From positions 25,146 to 50,566 of the forward strand of contig DJMH01000036.1 of assembly GCA_002435305.1 (NCBI GenBank): a DNA stretch of 25,421 nucleotides, read 5' to 3'. Position 1 is the first letter of the stretch. Each line of letters starts with the position of its first letter. Shown piece by piece: positions 7,763-15,856 of the stretch. The notes beneath the pieces were generated by a model. The model did not search any database. It had not been told where the DNA came from and was given only the letters and a program-made list of their open reading frames with translations. The stretch is from Dehalococcoidia bacterium UBA6495 (GTDB lineage Bacteria; Chloroflexota; Dehalococcoidia; Lucifugimonadales; UBA826). A program made the position numbers and the translations under genes.

Positions 7763-8767
7763 ATGAAAGCAGGTAAGTTGCCAATAGAACACTTAGAAAG
7801 GGTTCTGACTAACCTTAGGTCAACGGATCCACGGGTTGTTGCAGGGCCAACGCCCGGGGAAGATGCCTCCTTAATTGATATGGGAGATCGATATCTTGTC
7901 GCAACAACCGACCCAATAACATTCACAACAAACCAGATCGGTTGGTATGTGGTAAATATAAATGCCAACGACGTGGCTGTAATGGGGGGGGAACCAAAAT
8001 GGATGATGACAACAATACTTTTACCGGAAAATTATAACGAAATTTCTATAAACCGAATCTTTCAAGATATCACAGAGGCCTGTCGGCAATTAAATGTATC
8101 TATTATCGGTGGCCACACAGAAATTACCGTAGGAATAGATCGACCTTTGATATCAGGGGTAATGCTAGGAGAGGTTAAAAAAGGCAGAGAGATAAAATCT
8201 TCGGGGGCGAATATTGGAGATTCAATTATCCTAACTAAAGCCATCCCAATTGAGGGTTGCGCAATTTTGGCCAACGAGGCAGTAACAAAATTAAGAGAAA
8301 ACGGCATTGAAGAAAGCTTAATTTATGAATCACAAAACCTCATATTTAACCCAGGCATCAGCGTGGTAAAAGATGCATCTATAGCAATAGAATCAGGGGA
8401 GATAACTGCCATGCATGACATCACAGAAGGCGGAATAGCGGGTGGTCTAATGGAGCTTTCATATGCCTCTAGTTTAGGTATGCACATAATTAGAGAGGAC
8501 ATTCCTGAGATACCCCAAGCTAAACAATTCTCAGACCTTCTGGGCCTTAACATACTCGGGATGATAGCTTCTGGGTCTTTATTGATATGTGCACACCCGA
8601 AGTATGACTCTCCGATATTAAAAAACCTAAATAAAAATGGGATAAAGGCAACTAAAATCGGGGTAATGAAAGATTTAGGCTATGGACTCAAAATGGCTGA
8701 AAATCAGCACATACATGATCTACCAAAATTTGAGACTGATGAAATTGCTCGGTTTATGTCTAGTTAA
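7763..8767 (+). CDS. HypE-like / AIR synthase-related protein
   Basis: A 334-residue member of the PurM/HypE/ThiL/SelD fold, which binds ATP and phosphorylates or dehydrates an acyl or amide group. Family signatures are a Gly-rich N-terminal loop with acidic residues (AGPTPGEDASLI), ATTDPITF, the helix with NINANDVAVMGGEP, the IIGGHTEIT loop, and the C-terminal domain starting AMHDITEGGIAGGLMEL. It resembles the HypE-like branch, but the C-terminal Cys (PRIC motif) that true HypE carbamoylates is missing: the protein ends FETDEIARFMSS. No hydrogenase gene is nearby, so hydrogenase maturation is unlikely and the true reaction is unknown. The ATG used sits after a TGGATTGTCCA inverted repeat, with no clear Shine-Dalgarno. 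Confidence 0.83.
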   Translation: MKAGKLPIEHLERVLTNLRSTDPRVVAGPTPGEDASLIDMGDRYLVATTDPITFTTNQIGWYVVNINANDVAVMGGEPKWMMTTILLPENYNEISINRIFQDITEACRQLNVSIIGGHTEITVGIDRPLISGVMLGEVKKGREIKSSGANIGDSIILTKAIPIEGCAILANEAVTKLRENGIEESLIYESQNLIFNPGISVVKDASIAIESGEITAMHDITEGGIAGGLMELSYASSLGMHIIREDIPEIPQAKQFSDLLGLNILGMIASGSLLICAHPKYDSPILKNLNKNGIKATKIGVMKDLGYGLKMAENQHIHDLPKFETDEIARFMSS

Positions 8768-8806
8768 TCACAACAAGTCAAAACTCATTAAGTAAGAATT
8801 TCAATT

Positions 8807-8811
8807 GGAGG
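8807..8811 (+). promoter_or_regulatory. Ribosome binding site fixing the enoyl-CoA hydratase start
   Basis: GGAGG lies 5 bases before the ATG at 8817. The open frame can be extended to a TTG at 8805, but that TTG overlaps this site, so the ATG is the supported start. Confidence 0.8.
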
Positions 8812-8816
8812 AAAAG

Positions 8817-9680
8817 ATGAGCGGGACCTACATAAAATCTGAAAGTGATCAAGGCGTTCTAGTACTAACCATGCATGACCCTAAAACAAGGAACGCCATA
8901 GGATTGGAAATGATGAAGGAGCTGGAAGAAGAGCTCGACAGATTTGAGTCATCTCCTGCACTCCGCGCGTTGGTTTTAACCGGATCCGATCCCTCCTTCT
9001 GCTCAGGAGCCAATGTCAAAACCATGAATGACGATAACGAGTCTTCTGAGCCTAAAGCTATACCAAGTGATAGCACGCCATGGGACCTCTTGAATCAAGC
9101 CTGGGACAAACAGTCAGCGTTAAATTCAAGGCCGAGGGACTTGATAGAGGGCGTACGTTATATGCCACTGCGATTGCACAATCTACAAAAACCCTCAATA
9201 GCCGCCGTGAACGGGTCGGCTATTGGTCTGGGAATGGGCATAGCTTTGTCTTGCGACATACGGTTTGCTTCTACCAATGCCAAGTTTTCCGAGATGTTCG
9301 TCAGAAGGGGATTGATACCTGCGGATGGTTCCTGCTGGCAACTCCCCCGTATGATAGGTTTGGGAAAAACTTTCATGCTCCAATACACGGGAGAAATAGT
9401 TTCAGCTGAAGAATCTTTAGAGCTTGGCATAGTGAACAAAATGATCCCGCACGAACAGCTAATGAATGAAACCATGGATCTGGCCCACCGAATAGCATCC
9501 GGAGCTACTTATTCGATGGCTTTGATAAAAAAGCTTATTCATGAATCACTGCACACTAACCTCGAGGAAAGTTTAAAACTCGCCGGACCCGCTCAAGATA
9601 TTGCCCGTCAAACATCGGACCACAAAGAAGGTGTGAAAGCATTCGTTGAGAAGAGAAAACCCAATTTCACAGGCCGATAA
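8817..9680 (+). CDS. Enoyl-CoA hydratase/isomerase family protein
   Basis: A 287-residue crotonase-fold protein. Oxyanion-hole segments are FCSGANV (about residue 61) and NGSAIGLGMGIALSCDIRFAS (about 130-150). The catalytic-helix region reads AKFSEMFVRRGLIPADGS: the first acidic position is kept as Glu (SEMF) and the second position is Asp rather than Glu, so hydratase activity is plausible but not certain. A linker of about 25 residues between the first oxyanion loop and the second conserved block (TMNDDNESSEP onward) is longer than in the small hydratases. Members act on acyl-CoA thioesters, hydrating, isomerising or cleaving them. The gene is convergent with the alpha/beta hydrolase. Confidence 0.9.
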   Translation: MSGTYIKSESDQGVLVLTMHDPKTRNAIGLEMMKELEEELDRFESSPALRALVLTGSDPSFCSGANVKTMNDDNESSEPKAIPSDSTPWDLLNQAWDKQSALNSRPRDLIEGVRYMPLRLHNLQKPSIAAVNGSAIGLGMGIALSCDIRFASTNAKFSEMFVRRGLIPADGSCWQLPRMIGLGKTFMLQYTGEIVSAEESLELGIVNKMIPHEQLMNETMDLAHRIASGATYSMALIKKLIHESLHTNLEESLKLAGPAQDIARQTSDHKEGVKAFVEKRKPNFTGR

Positions 9681-9681
9681 C

Positions 9682-9712
9682 AATGGTTTCTAAATAGAAT
9701 TGAGAAACCATT
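9682..9712. terminator. Hairpin between convergent genes
   Basis: AATGGTTTCT (9682-9691) and AGAAACCATT (9703-9712) form a perfect 10-bp inverted repeat with an 11-base loop. It lies at the convergent ends of the hydratase (plus) and hydrolase (minus) genes and covers the hydrolase stop codon. It could stop transcription from both sides, although neither strand has a clear T-run. Confidence 0.55.
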
Positions 9713-10508
9713 TAACGGCAGATTCAAAGGACCCAGGGGATTCCTGATGAAACCAGTGGCCTCCACCTTCAAGTTCAGCCAGCCTACAGTTGCCCAACTC
9801 CTCTCTCATTTTCACAGCAGTTTCATGGGTTAAAAGTGTGCTTTGTCTGCCCCTGATTATGAGAGTGGGACAGTCGACTTCTCTCCAAGTTTCCCAAAGA
9901 TCGGGACGTTCGTATTCGTCGATGAGGTTTCTGTCTCTTTTCCATACCCTCCCTCCATCAGCTTTTGATACCGTCATTACTTCAGCCTGGAATCTAACCA
10001 TTTCTTCTGAAGACTGGGGTTGCCTGGACCATATTCTGTCGACAAGATCTTCAAAAGTATCCCATTCATCAGATTCGTTTTTATACCTTTCGAACATTGA
10101 AGCTGAAGGCTCGTTGACTTTGTCTGGATCTATATCAACAACTACTAACGCTTTAACCCGGTTATGATTCTGAGAAGCATATGAAAAAGCATATCTCCCT
10201 CCGGCTGAATGGCCAATCAATACTGGATTTTCAATGCCTAATTTCGAAATAGTTGCCTCGACATCGGATACATAATCTCGGAATGTATAATGCCCGGGAG
10301 TATGATCGCTGTCACCATGACCCCTGCTGTCTAGCGCCACCACCCAGTATTCGGTAGACATGGATTGGGCAAATACTTCCCAACTCCTACCGCAGTCTTG
10401 CAGGCCGTGCAGCAAAAGCATTGAAGGATTAGATCTATCACCCCATTCTGAACAATTTAGTCCTACACCACAATGATTAAACTTGATCTGCCTGCAGGTA
10501 TCGCTCAT
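9690..10508 (-). CDS. Alpha/beta hydrolase
   Basis: A 272-residue alpha/beta hydrolase. The oxyanion segment is LLLHGLQD, the nucleophile elbow GHSAGG, and the catalytic His lies in EGGGHWFHQE; the acidic residue is probably the Asp or Glu of the strand preceding LIIRGRQS or the loop after it. LDSRGHGDSD is the usual strand-4 signature. It would hydrolyse an ester, lactone, epoxide or C-C bond in the cytoplasm; the substrate is not readable. The ATG at 10508 shares one base with the TGA of the upstream tlpA-like gene (TGATG) and has AGGAGG 8 bases before it, so the genes are coupled. A TTG at 10511 would add one residue and is less likely. Confidence 0.88.
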   Translation of the reverse strand: MSDTCRQIKFNHCGVGLNCSEWGDRSNPSMLLLHGLQDCGRSWEVFAQSMSTEYWVVALDSRGHGDSDHTPGHYTFRDYVSDVEATISKLGIENPVLIGHSAGGRYAFSYASQNHNRVKALVVVDIDPDKVNEPSASMFERYKNESDEWDTFEDLVDRIWSRQPQSSEEMVRFQAEVMTVSKADGGRVWKRDRNLIDEYERPDLWETWREVDCPTLIIRGRQSTLLTHETAVKMREELGNCRLAELEGGGHWFHQESPGSFESAVKWFLNSI

Positions 10509-11128
10509 CAATTAAACCTCCTAAATCCATCTTGGTTTTTGTCAGAGCCATATAAATTCCGAAATGAGTCATTTTCTAATGCCTCGACCCTCGATTTCAA
10601 ACTTGATTCACCGATTGAACCAACCCATCGGCCTATAATAATACCGTCCCGATCTATAAAAAATGTAACTGGTAGCCCAGTCACTCCATAGTCCACCATT
10701 ATTTTTCCGTCTTTATCTATTGCATTGGTAAATGTGACATCAAATTCCTTAATATATTCATCAGCATCAGCCAAAGTATCTTGCACGTTTATTCCTAGTA
10801 GTACCACATCCTTTTGTCGATACAATCTCCAAATTTTCTCAAAATGGGGTGTTTCGTCTCTGCATGGTGGACACCAAGAGGCCCAAAAATTCAGAACAAT
10901 TGGTGAACCGAGATAATTTGATAAAGACACGGAATCTCCATCTATAACAGCAGCGAGAAAGTCCGGTGACTTTTCCCCTATCAATTGTTCGCCGCTCCTT
11001 CCCGTTGCAGAAGTTCTATTAGAAAGGCCTGTAGCAAGAAATACCGTAAATAGTGATATAAGTATGGCCAATATTAGGATGGCAATTCCCTTCACAACAT
11101 TAGTATTGCCTTGAATTGTTGATCTCAT
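10508..11128 (-). CDS. Membrane-anchored thioredoxin-like protein (TlpA/ResA/CcmG type)
   Basis: A 206-residue protein with one N-terminal membrane span (about 11-34) that should hold a thioredoxin domain outside the cytoplasm. The redox pair is WCPPC (Cys86 and Cys89) after VLNFWAS, and the cis-proline loop is TGLPVTFFID. GEKSPDFLAAVIDGDSVSLSNYLG is the usual TlpA/AhpC-TSA entry. Proteins of this type reduce apocytochrome c or other exported thiol proteins, but no cytochrome-maturation genes are nearby, so the partner is unknown. The ATG has no convincing Shine-Dalgarno. The gene lies just downstream of the TPP enzyme's terminator and overlaps the start of the hydrolase. Confidence 0.9.
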   Translation of the reverse strand: MRSTIQGNTNVVKGIAILILAILISLFTVFLATGLSNRTSATGRSGEQLIGEKSPDFLAAVIDGDSVSLSNYLGSPIVLNFWASWCPPCRDETPHFEKIWRLYRQKDVVLLGINVQDTLADADEYIKEFDVTFTNAIDKDGKIMVDYGVTGLPVTFFIDRDGIIIGRWVGSIGESSLKSRVEALENDSFRNLYGSDKNQDGFRRFN

Positions 11129-11189
11129 AACACTCGGGGATATGATTTTTCTTAGGTAAGAAGTATGCTTCGATTAATATTATCAAGTG

Positions 11190-11219
11190 AAAAGGGGGAG
11201 TCTTAAAGACCCCCCCTTT
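11190..11219 (-). terminator. Intrinsic terminator after the TPP-enzyme gene
   Basis: Read on the minus strand, an AAAGGGGG-type stem pairs with CCCCCTTT around GTC/GAC with one A-C mismatch and a 5-base loop, followed by TTTT at 11193-11190. It begins 22 bases past the stop at 11242, which fits rho-independent termination. Confidence 0.75.
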
Positions 11220-11241
11220 AAGCAATTATCAGGATACTCAA

Positions 11242-12882
11242 TTAAAAATTTGATCGTCGATCTTCCAAATTTGAATGGACATCTATGAGTACCGTTTTGC
11301 CATCCGCATTCAATTGTTTTGCCTGTTCCAAGGCTGAAGCTATCTCCTCGGGCTTTGTCACCGTTATCCCAACCGCTCCGAGCCCCTCGGCAATCTTGGC
11401 ATAATCACCGGTCATGTAAGTTGTGCCAAAGGATTCCCTTGCTGTCGGATATCCACCCGGGTAGGTAGCCATGCCTCCATTGTTTAAAACAATTGTTGTT
11501 ATCGGTGCACCCGCTCGAACGGAAGTTTCTATGTCCAAGCCCGACATACCAAAGGCTCCATCGCCCATGATATTCATACAGAATTTATCTGGACATGCCA
11601 TTTTCACACCAGTCATTAGTGGAATTCCATAACCTAAGTGGGTAGTTTTACCCCAACCAACATAACTGTGAGGCACTGTGCCAGGATAAAAAGGCATTAT
11701 GATGTCTCTTGGAGCTCCAGCGTCATGCGTCACTATACTATTTTCTTTATCAAGAACATTAATCATCTCACCAATGACCCTGTATGGAGTAATTGGCACC
11801 TCATTTGAGTTAAGAGCTTCGCTCCATTCTGCCATCCATTTATTGTTTATTTCAGCAATTTGACTTGACAATTCTGAGGAGCCTTTCCTGTCTTCCCCGG
11901 CAAGTTGAGCCTTGACTTCATCTACCATCATACCGAGGGTTAGTTTTGTATCGCCGACCAACCCAACATCAACATTAAAATCCTTGTTCAAATCGGCCAC
12001 GGTCTCAGTATTATGTATCATCACTTTCCCATCTGGTATTGGTTGCCCATAGCTAGTCCGCGTAAGACTAGTCCCCACACCAAATAAAACATCTGATTCC
12101 TGAAGCCATGTCCTTGCCTGTAACGATGTTGCAGAACTTCCAGATCCAAGAGCGAGCGGATGTCTTTGGTCGAACCCGGATTTACCAGGCATCGTGCAGT
12201 AAACTGGGATTTGGGCAATCTCAGCCAATTCCGTGAGCTCCGGAGATCCTCCTGACATCAAAACACCCATCCCTGACCAGATCACAGGTTTTTTCGCTGC
12301 AAGCAACAATCTAACCGCCTCCTTAATCTCTGCTGGATCTGGAGCGAATTTATGCCTCTTTGGAGGAGAGTAAGAAGAAACGACTGAATCATCTACCTCC
12401 ATCTCACCAACGTCTGCGGGAATCTCAACAATAACAGGGCCTGGCCTACCATTTCTTAGGGCGTGGAAGGCCCTTCGCATAATAGAGGCTACCTGACCGG
12501 GTTGAAATATTATTTCGGCAGACACTGAAACTGATTCATAAGTTCTAGCTGGGGAAAAATTTGGCTTAACCGATCGGGCTGACACTGCGGGGCCACCGGG
12601 GAGATAAAGAATTGGCACATTATCCGCATAGGCCTGCGCCAACCCTCCCATCGTGTTCTCAGCTCCTGGTCCACCCTGGGTTATCAAAACTCCAAACTCT
12701 TCTCGGTTTTTCATGCGGCTAAACCCATCCACCGCCATTGCTGCTCCTCGTTCTTGACGGAACATAACTGGATTGATTCCGACTTCGGCCACTGCTTCAA
12801 TCAGGTTATTGGATGGAAAACACCCTGCCCACTCAATTCCTTCAGCTTTTAATATCCTTGCTACAGCATCAAGCACTTTCAT
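11242..12882 (-). CDS. Thiamine-diphosphate enzyme, acetolactate synthase-like
   Basis: A 546-residue TPP enzyme with the standard three domains. The N-terminal pyrimidine-binding domain contains FRQERGAAMAVDGFSRM with the cofactor-activating Glu44, and LITQGGPGAENTMGGLAQA. The central Rossmann-like domain spans about 190-330. The C-terminal diphosphate-binding domain has the GDG-to-NN motif (GDGAFG at about 438, then VLNNGG). The set includes acetolactate synthase, oxalyl-CoA and sulfopyruvate decarboxylases and benzoylformate decarboxylase, and sequence alone does not separate these here. No regulatory subunit (ilvN) or other branched-chain amino acid gene is nearby, so a catabolic lyase or ligase role is as likely as valine synthesis. 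GGAGG lies 10 bases before the ATG. Confidence 0.88.
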   Translation of the reverse strand: MKVLDAVARILKAEGIEWAGCFPSNNLIEAVAEVGINPVMFRQERGAAMAVDGFSRMKNREEFGVLITQGGPGAENTMGGLAQAYADNVPILYLPGGPAVSARSVKPNFSPARTYESVSVSAEIIFQPGQVASIMRRAFHALRNGRPGPVIVEIPADVGEMEVDDSVVSSYSPPKRHKFAPDPAEIKEAVRLLLAAKKPVIWSGMGVLMSGGSPELTELAEIAQIPVYCTMPGKSGFDQRHPLALGSGSSATSLQARTWLQESDVLFGVGTSLTRTSYGQPIPDGKVMIHNTETVADLNKDFNVDVGLVGDTKLTLGMMVDEVKAQLAGEDRKGSSELSSQIAEINNKWMAEWSEALNSNEVPITPYRVIGEMINVLDKENSIVTHDAGAPRDIIMPFYPGTVPHSYVGWGKTTHLGYGIPLMTGVKMACPDKFCMNIMGDGAFGMSGLDIETSVRAGAPITTIVLNNGGMATYPGGYPTARESFGTTYMTGDYAKIAEGLGAVGITVTKPEEIASALEQAKQLNADGKTVLIDVHSNLEDRRSNF

Positions 12883-12997
12883 GAATATGAATCCTCCAAT
12901 TAGAATAACTATTTATCTCCGGCAAACGGTAAGCATGGCAGGTTTCAACATGGCGCTACTCGAAAGCCGGTCAAACCACATTGTAGTTGGCATAAAT

Positions 12998-13026
12998 ATC
13001 ATTATCAACCTGAGTATACTAGTCAA
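12998..13026 (-). promoter_or_regulatory. Candidate promoter of the TPP-enzyme gene
   Basis: On the minus strand TTGACT (13026-13021, 5 of 6 to -35) is separated by 17 bases from AATGAT (13003-12998, 4 of 6 to -10). The leader would be about 110 bases. The rest of the 222-base gap to the divergent birA-like gene shows nothing else clear. Confidence 0.35.
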
Positions 13027-13104
13027 AATTACTCGTTGCGCTAAACTTATTAGAGTGAAATTTAGCCAAGGTTCATTTCTACTAATCAACGGTAAAAAAA
13101 CAAA

Positions 13105-13863
13105 ATGCAAATTGGGCAAACCATACACCATGTGCGAGAAATAAATTCTACGATGGAAGCCTGTAACCGTTTGGCTATTTTAGGGGAGCCAGACGGAACC
13201 ATAGTGTCAGCAAATTACCAAGAATCCGGCAGAGGTAGGTTCGACAGGAAATGGGTATCCCCGAGTGGGGACAACATACAAATGTCGGTACTACTTAGAT
13301 CCAATCAGCAGGAACTAAAATACCTTAATATTTTCGCATCGATGGCAGTGCTAGCTACCTGCGAACAAACCCTAGGAGTCGATGGAAGTATTAAATGGCC
13401 TAATGATGTTCAAATCAACGGCAAGAAAATTGCAGGAATACTAATCGAAACAGTTCTAGAAGGTGAAAAAGCAGTATCTTCCGTAATCGGAATTGGATTA
13501 AACGTCAATCTCGACGTAAAAGCCCAAACTGATATTGAAGAGACAGCAACGTCTCTTAAATGTGAGAAAGGAAGGTATATAAGCCGTTCCGTAATTCTAA
13601 GAAAGCTTATAAAACAATTAAATTTTTATCATTCTCAAATTAGTGACGGGGCGTCGTTAACCCAACGGTGGTCTGACAAATTGAGCACGATAGGAGAAGA
13701 AGTAACCTTGTCTTTCAGAAAAAATCCCAATGAAAATGATTTGGTTGGGTTGGCCGAATCGATCAGTGATGATGGTGGACTAAGAATCCGGAAAAGGGAC
13801 GGTTCACTTTTCACGGCTAATGCTGGTGAGGTAACTTTAGCGAAAAGGCGAAAAATATTGTGA
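13105..13863 (+). CDS. birA: Biotin--[acetyl-CoA-carboxylase] ligase, catalytic domain only
   Basis: A 252-residue biotin protein ligase. It makes biotinyl-AMP and transfers biotin to the lysine of carboxyl carrier proteins in the cytoplasm. Motifs are GRGRFDRKWVSPSGDN (the biotinyl-adenylate loop, about 42-57, where family members usually have GRRGRxW), KWPNDV (97-102), GKKIAGILIE (106-115), GIGLNVN (129-135) and a C-terminal SH3-like domain. The N-terminal winged-helix DNA-binding domain of E. coli BirA is absent, so it is a monofunctional (class I) ligase that should not repress biotin genes. No strong Shine-Dalgarno precedes the ATG. The downstream SDR follows after 33 bases and may be in the same operon. 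Confidence 0.93.
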   Translation: MQIGQTIHHVREINSTMEACNRLAILGEPDGTIVSANYQESGRGRFDRKWVSPSGDNIQMSVLLRSNQQELKYLNIFASMAVLATCEQTLGVDGSIKWPNDVQINGKKIAGILIETVLEGEKAVSSVIGIGLNVNLDVKAQTDIEETATSLKCEKGRYISRSVILRKLIKQLNFYHSQISDGASLTQRWSDKLSTIGEEVTLSFRKNPNENDLVGLAESISDDGGLRIRKRDGSLFTANAGEVTLAKRRKIL

Positions 13864-13896
13864 TAAATCGATCCTTATCAATTTTGGAGTACGAAA

Positions 13897-14703
13897 ATGC
13901 TTGAAAAACTTAGTTTAGAAAACAAAACAGTTGTCATAACGGGTGGAGGTACTGGTTTAGGTAAGGAAATGTGCCTAGCCATGGCCCAAGCCGGAGCGGA
14001 TCTGGTAATTGCGGCAAGAAGGCTTGAACCAATCGAAGAAGTATCAAAACTAGTTCGAGGTTTTGGGCGTAGATCATTAGCTATCCCGACTGATGCAACA
14101 GACACCTCCGATATCAAAACACTGTTCGATACTGTACTGGCAGAATTCGGAAAAGTCGATGTTCTGATCAACAATGCTGGAATTGTGAGAGAAGATTCTG
14201 CAAAACCGATTTGGGAAATAACCGATGAAAGTTGGAAGATTGGAATTGATGTAAATCTCTCTACGGCTTTTTACTGTTCCAGAGAGATATCGAAACATAT
14301 GGCAGACAATGGTGGAGGGAAAATTGTGCACGTGTCATCCGGTTTTGGGTTTAGAGGTGGAAGAGACAACTACATATATGCTGCAGGAAAGGGGGGAATT
14401 GTAAATTTAACAAGAGCTATGGCAACAAGCCTAGGCAGATATGGAATTACCACAAATTGCATAGTCCCTGGATTTATCCCCACAGAGGTCACCGACCCAA
14501 ATAGCGATAGATCCCAACAGCGCGGAAGATTTATACCAATTGGCCGGGTTGGACAACCATCGGAAATGGGCCCCTTGGCAGTTTATTTAGCCTCTGAGGC
14601 CTCGGATTATATGAATGGAGAGTTTTTTGCCATCGATGGTGGTGGTCTAGCTGGCGGTATAGCACCCACTCTTCATGCACCAGAGATACCATTAGAAATT
14701 TAA
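13897..14703 (+). CDS. Short-chain dehydrogenase/reductase, intact active site
   Basis: A 268-residue classical SDR. The cofactor motif is TGGGTGLG (residues 15-22), followed by AARR at the end of strand 2, which may favour NADP(H). NNAG is at 92-95, Ser147/148 in VSSGF, and the catalytic Tyr161/Lys165 in YAAGKGG. INNAGIVRED and PGFIPTEV are typical of the FabG/gluconate-5-dehydrogenase-like group. It should reversibly oxidise a hydroxyl or reduce a keto group with a nicotinamide cofactor; the substrate is unknown. GGAG lies 7 bases before the ATG. It is followed after 43 bases by a second SDR that has lost its catalytic residues, so the two may form a mixed complex. Confidence 0.92.
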   Translation: MLEKLSLENKTVVITGGGTGLGKEMCLAMAQAGADLVIAARRLEPIEEVSKLVRGFGRRSLAIPTDATDTSDIKTLFDTVLAEFGKVDVLINNAGIVREDSAKPIWEITDESWKIGIDVNLSTAFYCSREISKHMADNGGGKIVHVSSGFGFRGGRDNYIYAAGKGGIVNLTRAMATSLGRYGITTNCIVPGFIPTEVTDPNSDRSQQRGRFIPIGRVGQPSEMGPLAVYLASEASDYMNGEFFAIDGGGLAGGIAPTLHAPEIPLEI

Positions 14704-14746
14704 TTTCGATATAGCCAACATCGCTAATTCAAGGAGCAGATCTACA

Positions 14747-15505
14747 ATGAGTACACCAGACGGATGGGATCTAACAGGTAAAAAAGCTGTCATAAGTGCC
14801 GATCGTAGGGGTTGGACTAAGTTTTTTTCCAGTGCTTTAGCAGAGGCAGGTGCCGATGTAGCAATAATAGGATCGGAAAATTCTGATATGGAAGAAGCTG
14901 GCAACAAGGCATCCGGTTATGGACGTAAGGTGATCACCCAAACAACTAATCTAATGTCCAAAACTTCCATTGATAAATCTATTCAAAGTATAAATGATGA
15001 CTTCGGAACGATAGACATCCTTGTCAATAATGCCAAGGTTAATTTTGGAAAAAGGTTTGAAGAGGTAACAGAATCGGAATTTGACAATCTAATGGATTTC
15101 AATCTCAAATCCATGTTTCTAACTTGCCAATCAGTAGGGCGAACTATGCTAAAGAATAAAAGAGGTCGCATAGTAAATATGACCTCTGACCTAGCTGTGA
15201 GAGGTTTGTGGAACTCTGTGGTCCCATGTGCCTCTGAAGGAGCAATACACCAATTAACCTCTTCTCTGGCACTAGAGTGGGGGCGGGACGGAATAAGAGT
15301 CAATGGTATAGGCGCAGGGTGGCTTAGCACCAAGGAGAAGTCAGATCCTAGTGAACCCGATTTATTGGAGCGATACATACCCTCGAGAAGAAAGGGGCAT
15401 CCAAACGAACTTACACAAATGTTAGTGTACCTCTCTTCGGATTCATGCGGTTTTGTAAATGGTCAAACGATATTCATCGACGGGGGTGCGCTTGCCCATG
15501 CTTAG
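14747..15505 (+). CDS. SDR-fold protein lacking catalytic and cofactor-loop residues (probable pseudoenzyme)
   Basis: A 252-residue protein with a clear SDR fold over its whole length (ALAEAGADVAIIG, IDILVNNA, SLALEWGRDGIRVN, GFVNGQTIFIDGG). The functional residues are changed: the Gly-rich TGxxxGxG loop reads SADRRGWT (17-24), NNAG is NNAK (94-97), and YxxxK is PCASE (160-164), so Tyr becomes Pro and Lys becomes Glu. Only the Ser position (Ser147 in MTSDLA) remains. The frame is open, the fold residues are kept and AAGGAG lies 10 bases before the ATG, so this is a maintained gene rather than debris. A structural or regulatory partner of the intact SDR upstream is the obvious guess. Confidence 0.85.
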   Translation: MSTPDGWDLTGKKAVISADRRGWTKFFSSALAEAGADVAIIGSENSDMEEAGNKASGYGRKVITQTTNLMSKTSIDKSIQSINDDFGTIDILVNNAKVNFGKRFEEVTESEFDNLMDFNLKSMFLTCQSVGRTMLKNKRGRIVNMTSDLAVRGLWNSVVPCASEGAIHQLTSSLALEWGRDGIRVNGIGAGWLSTKEKSDPSEPDLLERYIPSRRKGHPNELTQMLVYLSSDSCGFVNGQTIFIDGGALAHA

Positions 15506-15590
15506 ACCTTTGTGCCCGATTTATCCAACCTGAAACAACTCAAAACATCTGAATTTATAGAATCCGAAAACACAGCAAACCCATTGGATA

Positions 15591-15854
15591 TTAAATCAAA
15601 TTTCGCACGATCACTCTTATAAAATGCAGTAATATCAAAGCCACCACTGGTGAAAAATCAAACATCCCAGTTTTAGGTAATACTTTTCTTATCGGGCCCA
15701 TGATAGGTTCGGTAATAGCATAAATCAGCCGAATCACAGGGAAAAACGGGCTACCAGGGGACACATTAAACCAAGAGACCAATACCCGAGCCAGTATTGA
15801 AAAATAAAGTACTGTCGCGAGGATGTTCAGGAAATTTCCTAAATATAGTGCCAA
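15591..15854 (-). CDS. yggT: YggT family membrane protein
   Basis: An 87-residue protein with two membrane spans (about 5-25 and 66-85) joined by the family loop ARVLVSWFNVSPGSPFFPVIRLIYAITEPIMGPIR (key residues L-SWF, P-, P-PI). YggT proteins are found beside proC and the sepF/division region in many bacteria; their exact function is unsettled. The start is a TTG, 2 bases after the proC stop. No ATG or GTG is available in frame upstream before a stop, so translation probably depends on proC. The gene ends convergent with the SDR-like gene, 85 bases away. Confidence 0.85.
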   Translation of the reverse strand: MALYLGNFLNILATVLYFSILARVLVSWFNVSPGSPFFPVIRLIYAITEPIMGPIRKVLPKTGMFDFSPVVALILLHFIRVIVRNLI

Positions 15855-15856
15855 CC

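Noticed and set aside
7763..8767. Calling this gene hypE with hydrogenase maturation function
   Set aside because: The terminal PRIC-type Cys is missing and no hyp or hydrogenase genes lie in the window.
10508..10511. TTG start one codon upstream for the alpha/beta hydrolase
   Set aside because: The ATG at 10508 has an ideal AGGAGG spacing of 8 and overlaps the upstream stop in the usual way; the TTG would add only one residue.
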